A program made the position numbers and the translations under genes. The notes beneath the pieces were generated by a model that had not been told where the DNA came from, made no database searches, and worked only from the letters and a program-made list of their open reading frames with translations. Below are positions 1 to 6,661 of a DNA stretch of 10,176 nucleotides, in pieces. How positions within the stretch are numbered: the stretch's first letter is position 1; the number at the start of each line of letters is the position of its first letter. The stretch is from positions 1 through 10,176 of the forward strand of contig DMUD01000078.1 in assembly GCA_003476475.1 (NCBI GenBank). The letters are read 5' to 3'. This stretch comes from Cytophagales bacterium (lineage in GTDB: Bacteria > Bacteroidota > Bacteroidia > Cytophagales > UBA9547).

Positions 1-1037
1 GAACCAATTTGGTTTACTTTAACCAAAATAGCATTGGCAACACCCTGATTGATACCGTCTTGCAATCTGTTTACATTGGTTACAAACAAATCGTCGCCCA
101 CCAATTGCGTTTTCTTACCAATGGCATCTGTCAGTTTTTTCCAACCCGCCCAATCGTCTTCGGCCATACCGTCTTCAATCGAGATAATTGGATATTTATT
201 TACCCAATCTGCCCAATAAGATACCATCTCGTCAGAAGTTTTCTTCATGCCATTTGACTTGTGGAAATGATACAAACCAGTGGCTTCGTCGTAAAACTCA
301 GTTACCGCCGCATCCATCGCAATCATTACTTGATCGCCTGGAATGTACCCAGCCTTTTCAATGGCTTTCAATACAATTTCAATTGCTTCTTCATTGGAAG
401 GGATATTAGGGGCAAATCCACCTTCATCACCAACATTAGTCGAATATTTCTTGTCTTTCAACACTTTGGCCAAATTGTGGAATATTTCGGTTCCCATTTT
501 CATGGCGTGTGTAAACGACTCTGCCCCTACTGGCATAATCATGAATTCCTGGAAGTCGATAGAATTGTCGGCATGCGAACCACCGTTGATGATATTCATC
601 ATGGGTACGGGAAGCGTATTTGCATTCACACCGCCAATGTAACGATACAACGATTGACCAGCCTCTTGAGCTGCCGCCTTGGCAACTGCCAGCGAAACAC
701 CAAGAATGGCATTGGCACCCAGTTTGCCTTTGTTTGAAGTGCCGTCGAGCTCCAACATAATTTTGTCGATCAAATTTTGCTCAAATACGGAAGCACCAAT
801 CAGTTCATCGGCTATAGTATCATTTACATTTTGTACAGCTTTAAGCACACTTTTGCCCATGTAGGCATTTTTATCGCCATCGCGAAGCTCTACTGCCTCA
901 TGCTTGCCAGTAGAAGCGCCAGAAGGTACAGCTGCACGACCCAAATAACCGTTTTCAGTGTACACATCTACTTCTACAGTTGGATTTCCGCGCGAATCAA
1001 AAATTTGGCGGGCTTTGATTTCTTCAATTACACTCAT
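1..1037 (-). CDS. eno: Enolase, 3' end cut by window edge
   Basis: Enolase (2-phosphoglycerate hydro-lyase) converts 2-phosphoglycerate to phosphoenolpyruvate in cytosolic glycolysis. The minus strand reads 345 complete codons from an ATG at 1037 and runs off the left edge. The opening MSVIEEIKARQIFDSRGNPT is the classic enolase start, which fixes the start codon. Visible landmarks are the SGAST loop (39-43), the substrate loop NGGSHADN (151-158), Glu164 and Glu205 (in GDEGGF), and the three Mg ligands Asp242, Glu288 (in SIEDG) and Asp315 (in GDDLF). Lys340 in LVKVNQIG corresponds to the catalytic base. About 85 C-terminal residues of the usual 430 or so lie outside the window. No frameshift is seen. 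The next gene upstream is 939 bases away, so it probably has its own promoter, which I could not identify confidently. Confidence 0.97.
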   Translation of the reverse strand, partial: MSVIEEIKARQIFDSRGNPTVEVDVYTENGYLGRAAVPSGASTGKHEAVELRDGDKNAYMGKSVLKAVQNVNDTIADELIGASVFEQNLIDKIMLELDGTSNKGKLGANAILGVSLAVAKAAAQEAGQSLYRYIGGVNANTLPVPMMNIINGGSHADNSIDFQEFMIMPVGAESFTHAMKMGTEIFHNLAKVLKDKKYSTNVGDEGGFAPNIPSNEEAIEIVLKAIEKAGYIPGDQVMIAMDAAVTEFYDEATGLYHFHKSNGMKKTSDEMVSYWADWVNKYPIISIEDGMAEDDWAGWKKLTDAIGKKTQLVGDDLFVTNVNRLQDGINQGVANAILVKVNQIG

Positions 1038-1070
1038 GGTTAGTACTACGTTTAGAATTTATGTTTGAAA

Positions 1071-1094
1071 AGAATAGTATGTATTATCTATTCT
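1071..1094 (-). promoter_or_regulatory. Small inverted repeat in the eno leader
   Basis: A perfect 7-bp inverted repeat (AGAATAG / CTATTCT, 10-nt loop) lies 34-57 bases upstream of the eno start codon. On the eno-sense strand the right arm is followed by a short T-rich stretch. It could be a leader hairpin or a protein site. In DNA this AT-rich a 7-bp repeat can arise by chance, so function is unproven. Confidence 0.2.
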
Positions 1095-1154
1095 GACCCT
1101 AAAAATACCGAGTATTTAAAGAAGTACAAAATATTCTGCAGTGATTATATGAAA

Positions 1155-1220
1155 TAGGATTTTTTATAATTTGCTGTTAACACAAATAAAAAAAAACCAA
1201 TACTCCGACTTAAAATCCTA
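1155..1220. repeat. 9-bp perfect inverted repeat, widely spaced
   Basis: TAGGATTTT at 1155-1163 is matched by its exact reverse complement AAAATCCTA at 1212-1220, with 48 bases between. The spacer is A-rich and has no coding potential. It could be the base of a long weak hairpin or the trace of a mobile element. I see no flanking target duplication. The AT-rich background makes a chance origin possible. Confidence 0.25.
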
Positions 1221-1949
1221 AAATCTGGAATTGAATTCTGCAAAAATTGGCTTATTTATTTTTAAGTAATATCAGGAAGTTAATAATAATTTTTTATAAA
1301 AATAAATGCATTTTAATGTGTAAGACTTTATCTATGAGACTCTAAATCTTTGCTCTAAACACGAAATGAAGTCCTTAAATTTAGCCACCCAACTTTATGA
1401 TTTGGATGTTATTACAATCAACGTTGGGTTTCAAACTGGAACACTTAAAATCATAATTATAAAAAAAGCGATTATAATATTTTTAAATCCAAGATTCAAT
1501 TATGAAAATTTGTTCAAGAATTTTGCACAATGACGTAAAACTTGGGTTAATGGGCTAGAAGGTCTCCAAGATAAAGAAGAACATAAAAATGCTTATTGAC
1601 AATGAAAGACATGTTGTAAATAAAAAACGTCTTTAAAATAATAAATGACGAGGTTAAAAGTATTTGTTAATCGAAAAGTCGAGTCAACAATCAACCAGTT
1701 GGCTTTTTGTTTAATATTTTTGGAAGTTTATCAACCTAACAGTTTTTCCAAAGAAAAACAGAACCAAGTATTAAAAAGACAAAAACAAAAAGTAATTGAG
1801 CTAACTCCGTGTTCAAATAAAATTACCAAATACACAGAATATCTCTCCTACTTTATATTTTATGATTAAGAAAATATAAGAAAAATTGGAAGGATCCCAA
1901 CTGTTTTTTTCTCATTCATAATTTTCAGCTACTTATCCTAATTGGTAAA

Positions 1950-1969
1950 ACTAACAAGCATGCGTTAGT
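1950..1969 (-). terminator. Probable intrinsic terminator of the PorP/SprF gene
   Basis: Eight bases beyond the porP stop codon is a perfect 6-bp inverted repeat, ACTAAC / GTTAGT, with an 8-nt loop. On the minus strand the right arm runs directly into TTTTA. The placement just after the stop and the T-run fit a Rho-independent terminator, but the stem is short and AT-rich, so it may be weak. Confidence 0.45.
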
Positions 1970-1976
1970 AAAAATG

Positions 1977-2948
1977 TTACCAAAAATCGGAGGGGTTTCT
2001 AATTCCTGCCCTAGTCCAAATACGATATGCTAATAAAATTTCATGACTACCCCCTACATAATTTTGTATTTTAGAAATGGTCATATCGTAAGAATAACCG
2101 AATTCATATTGGTGATTAATTAAAAAACCAAAAAGGAATACAACTGCATCCTTATTTCTATATGATGTTCCTGCCCACACCATATTTTTATATCGAACTT
2201 TAGCATTCAGGTCTAAAGAGACAGGAGCTGGTCTGTTGAAACGAAACATGATAGAAGGGAGAATTTCCCAATCATTGGTTGGTTCCAAACGAAAACCAGT
2301 AGTGACAAAATAGTGATTTGAGAGCTTGCTTGTACGACTTCTTGGATTGTTGGGAAGTGTAGGAATTTCAAAATCCAACTTACTTTGGAATACCTGCGAA
2401 ATAGCACCACCAAAATAGAAATATTTATTGTTCAACCAAAGTCCCAAGTTTCCATCGGGCACCCATTGCCTCCTTGAAGGAACTGATTCGGTTTCAGCAA
2501 ACGTAAGTTTGTCGCTATTTAAACTATATTGCAAACCTCCCAATGATGCTCCAAGAGCAATACGCCAAGTGCCAGAAAGTCGTTCATTATAGGAATAAGA
2601 AGCCAAAAAACCTGTTGAGCCGGTAGGACCAGTTTGATCGTTGTAAACCATTCCGCCAATGGAGTGATAACCCGCGTGTTTGTTTCGGTATGGGTGAGGC
2701 TTCTTACTGTTACGACCTAGCGATGTATAACCACCCAAATAGTAAGTTGTAGGAGCTGCATTGTCGAAAGCTCCCGACCATTGATTTCGGTAGCTTGCAA
2801 CCACTTGAGCATAGTCGGTTGAACCTGCCACGGCCGGATTCAGTACATATTGATTCAACATGTATTGAGAATACTGCGCTCTTTGTTGAGCATGTAAATA
2901 CAAGGTACTTAAGCTAACAATAATGCAAATTGTACTTACTTTCTTCAT
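1977..2948 (-). CDS. PorP/SprF family type IX secretion outer-membrane protein
   Basis: This 323-residue protein belongs to the PorP/SprF family, Bacteroidota outer-membrane proteins linked to type IX secretion, to surface display of large adhesins and to gliding. The first 20 residues (MKKVST, then a hydrophobic stretch ending LHA) form a signal peptide, with likely cleavage before QQ at 21-22. The family hallmark QYSQYMLNQYVLNPAVAGS follows at 25-43. The rest alternates aromatic and polar residues with many Gly/Tyr/Asn turns, as expected of a beta-barrel, with family-like stretches such as YRNQWSG, GGMVYNDQTGPTG and GYSYDMTISK. The length is normal for the family. Family members often sit beside a giant SprB-like adhesin gene, but none is visible here: the neighbours are a hydrolase gene 252 bases upstream and eno downstream. 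Family assignment is strong; the cargo is unknown. Confidence 0.93.
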   Translation of the reverse strand: MKKVSTICIIVSLSTLYLHAQQRAQYSQYMLNQYVLNPAVAGSTDYAQVVASYRNQWSGAFDNAAPTTYYLGGYTSLGRNSKKPHPYRNKHAGYHSIGGMVYNDQTGPTGSTGFLASYSYNERLSGTWRIALGASLGGLQYSLNSDKLTFAETESVPSRRQWVPDGNLGLWLNNKYFYFGGAISQVFQSKLDFEIPTLPNNPRSRTSKLSNHYFVTTGFRLEPTNDWEILPSIMFRFNRPAPVSLDLNAKVRYKNMVWAGTSYRNKDAVVFLFGFLINHQYEFGYSYDMTISKIQNYVGGSHEILLAYRIWTRAGIRNPSDFW

Positions 2949-2967
2949 ATTTTCAAGGATAGTGTCG

Positions 2968-2975
2968 CAAATTTA
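2968..2975 (-). promoter_or_regulatory. Candidate -7 promoter element for the PorP/SprF gene
   Basis: Read on the minus strand this is TAAATTTG, a perfect match to the Bacteroidota -7 consensus TAnnTTTG, ending 19 bases before the porP ATG. No TTTG-type -33 box is visible at the expected spacing, so the call rests on the -7 element and its position. The same octamer occurs before the gene at 5014. Confidence 0.4.
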
Positions 2976-3200
2976 TAAACAAACGTTAAAAATACTAATA
3001 TGTCTTTCTCAATTTCATAATACTATAAAGAAGAAACAAATACATTTTTTTTCAAAGACGGTTGTGTTTTGTAGAACAGAAATTTACTAACTTCTGTAAT
3101 TTAGTGTGCATTAGCTAAAATTAGTTAATAAATAGTTCAATTGTTCGATGTAATAATTCCAAACTTGACAAAATTAAATCCAAAAACCCAAACTTTACCA

Positions 3201-3812
3201 TCATTTTACTTCACATTCTAAAACTTTCTTGTCTTCCAAATAGGCTTCCAGCTTATCTCCTATCTTTATTTTGTCTACTCCTTTCGGTGTGCCAGTGAAA
3301 ATTATATCACCCGTTTTCAACGTAAAAAAACGAGAGGCAAAACTCAGAATTTCATCTACTCCAAAAATCATTTCAGAGGTATTGCCTTTTTGTTTCATGA
3401 CCCCGTTTTGAAACAACGAAAAATTTAGATTTTGCACGTTTGGAAAATCATCTTTTGGAAAAAAAGAAGAAACTACCGCCGATTGGTCAAAGGCTTTGGC
3501 AAGTTCCCAAGGTAATCCTTTGCTTTTAAATTGGCTTTGCAAGTCGCGCGCTGTGAAATCTAAACCCAAACCGATTTGATCGTAATATTTGTGGGCAAAT
3601 TTTTGGTCGATGTACTTTCCTTCCTTGCAAATGCGCAAAATAAGTTCGCACTCGTAGTGTATTTCCTCTGAAAAATCGGGGTGGTAAAAAGGCAGATTTG
3701 AACGAAGTAAAGCAGTGTCGGGCTTCATGAAAATGACTGGCTTTGTAGGTTTCGGACTCCTAAATTCAGAAACGTGATCGGCGTAGTTCATGCCGACGCA
3801 AATAATTTTCAT
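3201..3812 (-). CDS. Fumarylacetoacetate hydrolase (FAH) family protein
   Basis: This 203-residue protein is a single-domain member of the FAH superfamily, divalent-metal enzymes acting on 2-oxo acids (acylpyruvate hydrolases, oxaloacetate decarboxylases or tautomerases, 2-hydroxypentadienoate hydratases). It starts MKIICVGMNYADH, the family's usual short beginning (typically IxxVGxNYxxH). The metal ligands appear as Glu54 and Glu56 (in HYECEL) and Asp85 (in GLDFTARD). The conserved SEMIFGVDEIL (146-156) and GDIIFTGTPKGV (168-179) follow. It matches the FAHD1-like short form, but the exact substrate cannot be read from sequence. It lies 34 bases after menE on the same strand and is probably cotranscribed with it; no functional link to menaquinone is established. 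No plausible alternative start is needed. Confidence 0.93.
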   Translation of the reverse strand: MKIICVGMNYADHVSEFRSPKPTKPVIFMKPDTALLRSNLPFYHPDFSEEIHYECELILRICKEGKYIDQKFAHKYYDQIGLGLDFTARDLQSQFKSKGLPWELAKAFDQSAVVSSFFPKDDFPNVQNLNFSLFQNGVMKQKGNTSEMIFGVDEILSFASRFFTLKTGDIIFTGTPKGVDKIKIGDKLEAYLEDKKVLECEVK

Positions 3813-3846
3813 AAGTATTTATTTATAAAATTTTAAATAACAAATT

Positions 3847-4920
3847 TCAAATTTTTCTCACTATTTTTCCTGTCTCAGTTCTCTCAAATTTAGATTTGAA
3901 CAATACTTCTTTTGGCACGTGAAAAGCATGCAATCCCTTCCTCAATTCATATCCAATTTTTTCAGTGTCGTAATCTTTTCCTTCTATAACCAAAATGAGC
4001 CTTTCACCTAGCATTTCGTCTGGCAGTGAAGTAAGGAAAAAATCAAAATTGAAACCTGACTTCTTGAAAATAGAAACCATTATTTGTTCAATTTCTTCAG
4101 GATACAATTTCACACCGCCACTGTTTATGACATTATCTTTTCTTCCCTTCCATATAAAACGGTTGGTATCTATTAATTGCACTACATCTTTGGTTTCCAA
4201 CCATTTATTGGCCGTAACTTTGCCTTTTACCATCAAACAATCGGCATCATTTGTTTTTATGGAAATACCGGGCATTGTTTCGAAAAAGGGCGAAACATCT
4301 TTACTCCCATTCAAATTTTTCATTGCGACATGACTAAGGGTTTCGGTCATGCCAAATGTTTCGAATACTCTACATTTTTGCAGTTTACTCAACTTTTCAA
4401 GCAATTCAATGCGCAAAGGAGCTCCACCTATCAAAATGTTTTCAATATTTGACAAGAACTCAAAATTTTCGTTTAGTTGAAAAAAGTGAAACAATTGGCT
4501 AGGCAAAAACGAAGCCAAGATATACGGTTTGTTATTTGAAAAGACAAAAGGTTGATTGGTAGGTCGGACAATATCGGCTTGTAATCCCAAATGCATTGCA
4601 CGAACCAACAACATTTTTCCGCCTGTAAATTGAGTATTGAGGCAAATGAAAACTCTACCCTCTTTTTTTAAATCTAAAAAACTTGCCGTCGATTCAACAG
4701 AAGCCACAATTCGTCTTCGATTTACACGCATGCTTCGGGGCTTACCAGTGCTTCCAGATGTGTAAAAAAGAAATTCTTTTTTACCCGACAACCATTCTTC
4801 ACAAAAAAGTAATGACGCATAGAATGAGTCTTGCTTTTGGAATTTTTCTAGCAAATCTCGCACTGTATCAAGCGTATTTGGCAACGAAAAGTCAAGATGT
4901 AAGGGTTCGGAAATGACCAT
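3847..4920 (-). CDS. menE: o-Succinylbenzoate-CoA ligase (MenE-like AMP-forming synthetase)
   Basis: This 357-residue member of the ANL adenylate-forming superfamily most likely activates o-succinylbenzoate to its CoA thioester in menaquinone synthesis; menaquinone is the usual respiratory quinone of Bacteroidota. Core motifs are in order: the phosphate-binding A3 loop YTSGSTGKPRSM (53-64), IGGAPL (164-169), A5 FETFGMTET (186-194), Asp245 in the ribose-contacting region, A8 GRKDNVINSGGVKLYPEEIE (259-278), and the C-terminal catalytic Lys352 in TETGKIVRK. At about 360 residues it lacks most of the N-terminal region of typical 450-550-residue acyl-CoA synthetases, which is normal for the short Bacteroidota MenE. 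No other men gene is in the window, so the substrate is inferred from protein type and length. The FAH-family gene follows 34 bases downstream, and the upstream gene is divergent across 93 bases. Confidence 0.85.
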   Translation of the reverse strand: MVISEPLHLDFSLPNTLDTVRDLLEKFQKQDSFYASLLFCEEWLSGKKEFLFYTSGSTGKPRSMRVNRRRIVASVESTASFLDLKKEGRVFICLNTQFTGGKMLLVRAMHLGLQADIVRPTNQPFVFSNNKPYILASFLPSQLFHFFQLNENFEFLSNIENILIGGAPLRIELLEKLSKLQKCRVFETFGMTETLSHVAMKNLNGSKDVSPFFETMPGISIKTNDADCLMVKGKVTANKWLETKDVVQLIDTNRFIWKGRKDNVINSGGVKLYPEEIEQIMVSIFKKSGFNFDFFLTSLPDEMLGERLILVIEGKDYDTEKIGYELRKGLHAFHVPKEVLFKSKFERTETGKIVRKI

Positions 4921-4988
4921 AAATCACAAAATAAAAACAGAACCAAGCGATGTTGCGCCATATTTCTACAAAAAGCCAAATATTGTTA

Positions 4989-4996
4989 TAAATTTG
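4989..4996 (+). promoter_or_regulatory. Candidate -7 promoter element for the 184-aa gene and hemB
   Basis: TAAATTTG matches the Bacteroidota -7 consensus TAnnTTTG exactly and ends 17 bases before the ATG at 5014, giving a very short leader. A -33 TTTG box is not evident at standard spacing. The octamer is identical to the one before the PorP/SprF gene. Confidence 0.4.
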
Positions 4997-5013
4997 AAAC
5001 ATTCTTTGCCAAA

Positions 5014-5568
5014 ATGAAAGCCAAATTTAACATAGCTAACCTGTCTGTCATTATTTGTTCCGACAAAATTGAATACGATGCCAATCAGGCTTATATTCAC
5101 AAGGTTCATGAAGACGATGAATACACTTTTCAAGCCATAACTTGTGCGGCTCGACCTGTAGAATTTTCGATAGTAAACCGTCTCTCTGGTCTACCAAAAG
5201 ACGAAGTAAAAAAGGCCTGCGATATTTGTAACAAAACCAAAAAAATAGGTGTATTGACCACCGAAGATTATCATCTTATCTTAAGCCCTTTTGTAGATCG
5301 CTTTACTTATTTTGGCGAAGAACAAGCCGAAAGACTCACAGATGTAGTCATTGACAAATGCATAGAATTGAGTGTGAGCAAATTACGTGTAACCCAATTT
5401 TGTATGATGCGTAGCGAAATGCCTTATTTCCCACAATTTAAAGGCATCATAAAAGCGCTCACCAGCCGAACAGACTCAAGCGTAGATGTCGTATTTTTCG
5501 ATGTCCCTGAAAAATACTTCTACGAACTTAGCATCTTGCTTAAAACTTACAGCATAGACGAGGCTTAA
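5014..5568 (+). CDS. Unrecognised 184-aa cytosolic protein, possibly a degenerate macro-like fold
   Basis: I do not recognise the family. The protein has no signal peptide or membrane segment. It alternates predicted strands (SVIICSD, VVFFDV) with helices (EEQAERLTDVVIDKCIELS), consistent with a compact alpha/beta fold. The order of its segments loosely parallels a macro domain: a central KIGVLTTEDYHLILSPFVDRF resembles the segment before the macro-domain IIHTVGP strand; then comes a long helix, a KLRVTQFCMMRSEMPYFPQF stretch where macro domains carry an AxPAISTGxxGFP loop, and a final VDVVFFDVPEKYFYEL strand-helix. The Asn and Gly loop residues that bind ADP-ribose are not seen, so enzyme activity is doubtful. 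It has six cysteines. Reading frame and codon use look like those of its neighbours, and a -7 element lies just upstream. hemB follows after 62 bases on the same strand. Confidence 0.8.
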   Translation: MKAKFNIANLSVIICSDKIEYDANQAYIHKVHEDDEYTFQAITCAARPVEFSIVNRLSGLPKDEVKKACDICNKTKKIGVLTTEDYHLILSPFVDRFTYFGEEQAERLTDVVIDKCIELSVSKLRVTQFCMMRSEMPYFPQFKGIIKALTSRTDSSVDVVFFDVPEKYFYELSILLKTYSIDEA

Positions 5569-5609
5569 ATCGTGTAAACAGCAACTTTTATGCACATTTC
5601 GTATCGCAC

Positions 5610-5628
5610 TTAGTTGACCGTGAACTAA
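5610..5628. promoter_or_regulatory. Imperfect palindrome abutting the hemB start
   Basis: TTAGTTGACCGTGAACTAA has perfect 6-bp arms (TTAGTT / AACTAA) and matches its own reverse complement at 16 of 19 positions. It ends two bases before the hemB ATG. It could be a repressor or activator site overlapping the translation start, or a small hairpin covering it. The half-site AGTTGACC recurs at 9711-9718 inside another inverted repeat. Function is inferred only from position and symmetry. Confidence 0.3.
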
Positions 5629-5630
5629 AA

Positions 5631-6599
5631 ATGATTCGCCGTCCAAGAAGAAACAGAAAAACACAGTCCATTCGACTGCTGGTAGAAGAAACCCAATTAT
5701 CGGTTACTGATTTTATTTACCCACTTTTTGTAATTGAAGGTGTGAATAAAAAAGAACCTATTGCCTCAATGCCAGGTATTTTTCGATTTTCTTCCGATAT
5801 TTTGATGAACGAAATAAAGGAATGCGTCGATTTAGGCATTAAAAGTTTTGTTTTGTTTCCCTCAATACCCGATCATAAAAAAGACAAGCTTGCTTCCGAA
5901 AGCCTTAATACAGAAGGATTATATCTAAAAACGATTCAAAAGATAAAACACATATTTCCTGAAATCTGCCTGATGACAGATGTGGCAATGGATCCATACA
6001 GCAGTGATGGGCACGATGGATATGCAGAAAACGGAGAAATTGTAAATGACCTTACTTTAGACATTTTGGCTAAAATGGCTGTTGCCCAAGCCAGGGCGGG
6101 TGCCGACATATTGGGGCCATCCGATATGATGGATGGTAGAATACTGCACATTCGCAAGGCATTGGATGAAGATGGTTTCACAAATGTTTCCATCATGTCT
6201 TACACAGCAAAATATGCCAGTGCTTTTTATGGGCCTTTTCGCGACGCACTACACTCTGCTCCAAAATTTGGTGACAAGAAAACCTATCAAATGAATCCGG
6301 CTAACCGCAAAGAGGCATTGATAGAAGCTCAACTTGACGTGGAAGAGGGTGCCGATATGTTGATGGTAAAACCTGCCATGACGTACCTTGATATCATCAG
6401 CGATTTGAGCAATAACTTTCACTTGCCTATAGCAGCCTACAACGTAAGCGGAGAATATGCGATGATAAAAGCTGCGGCGGCAAAAGGCTGGATAGATGGC
6501 GAAAAAGTAATGATAGAAAGTTTACTTTCCATCAAAAGAGCTGGTGCAAAAATCATTATCACTTATTTTGCCAAAGAGGCTGCAAAATTTTTAAAGTAA
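5631..6599 (+). CDS. hemB: Porphobilinogen synthase (delta-aminolevulinic acid dehydratase)
   Basis: HemB condenses two 5-aminolevulinate molecules to porphobilinogen, the second common step of tetrapyrrole (heme) synthesis, in the cytosol. The 322 residues are full length for the family and start with the usual RRxRR...IRxLVxET pattern (RRPRRNRKTQSIRLLVEET). Active-site lysines are Lys194 (SYTAKYAS) and the Schiff-base Lys247 (MLMVKPAMTYLD). The metal loop at 117-130 reads DVAMDPYSSDGHDG. The three positions that are Cys in zinc-dependent enzymes are Ala119, Asp121 and Asp129 here, so this is the zinc-independent, Mg-type form. NVSGEYAM (271-278) is also typical. The gene follows the 184-aa gene by 62 bases and precedes arsR by 62 bases. 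It is probably not part of the arsenic unit, which has its own operator-like site. Confidence 0.97.
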   Translation: MIRRPRRNRKTQSIRLLVEETQLSVTDFIYPLFVIEGVNKKEPIASMPGIFRFSSDILMNEIKECVDLGIKSFVLFPSIPDHKKDKLASESLNTEGLYLKTIQKIKHIFPEICLMTDVAMDPYSSDGHDGYAENGEIVNDLTLDILAKMAVAQARAGADILGPSDMMDGRILHIRKALDEDGFTNVSIMSYTAKYASAFYGPFRDALHSAPKFGDKKTYQMNPANRKEALIEAQLDVEEGADMLMVKPAMTYLDIISDLSNNFHLPIAAYNVSGEYAMIKAAAAKGWIDGEKVMIESLLSIKRAGAKIIITYFAKEAAKFLK

Positions 6600-6630
6600 A
6601 TTTTGTAGGCTACACTTTTTTTAGAAAATA

Positions 6631-6650
6631 ATATCGTAATATTGCAATAT
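6631..6650. promoter_or_regulatory. Putative ArsR operator, overlapping a possible arsR promoter
   Basis: ATATCGTAATATTGCAATAT is an imperfect palindrome (16 of 20 positions self-complementary) ending 11 bases before the arsR ATG. ArsR/SmtB repressors bind AT-rich imperfect palindromes of about this size at their own promoters. It contains TAATATTG at 6637-6644, one mismatch from the Bacteroidota -7 consensus TAnnTTTG, so bound repressor would cover the polymerase site. Operator identity is inferred from position and symmetry. Confidence 0.5.
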
Positions 6651-6661
6651 ACAAATACAAA

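Larger units (their letters stand above)
1038..1976. other. 939-base AT-rich intergenic stretch without a convincing gene
   Basis: This gap between porP and eno is far longer than the others in the window and is strongly A+T rich. It holds two small plus-strand reading frames that I do not accept as genes. One is 55 codons at 1366-1533 (starts MKSLNLATQLYD). The other is 74 codons at 1645-1869, rich in Lys, Gln and Asn. Neither resembles a known family or has a clear promoter. Between them (1534-1636) are short interrupted stretches that faintly recall transposases (see findings), so part of the gap may be decayed mobile DNA. It also contains the inverted repeats at 1071-1094 and 1155-1220, a T-run at 1904-1910 behind a weak 4-bp stem, and the likely porP terminator at 1950-1969. 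No tRNA or other structured RNA was recognised. Confidence 0.6.

Noticed and set aside
9..1043. Several plus-strand open frames opposite enolase
   Set aside because: The minus strand encodes an uninterrupted, fully recognisable enolase; these frames are its antisense shadows.
1645..1869. 74-codon plus-strand reading frame in the long gap
   Set aside because: Low-complexity Lys/Gln/Asn-rich product, no recognisable family, no promoter seen, and an AT-rich context that readily yields such frames. It is mentioned in the gap entry only.
1886..1910. TTGG/CCAA stem followed by seven T residues as a plus-strand terminator
   Set aside because: The stem is only 4 bp, and no accepted plus-strand gene ends before it.
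5631..6599. hemB as a member of the arsenic operon
   Set aside because: A 62-base gap with an operator-like palindrome separates it from arsR, and heme synthesis has no established arsenic role. Readthrough is possible but not supported.
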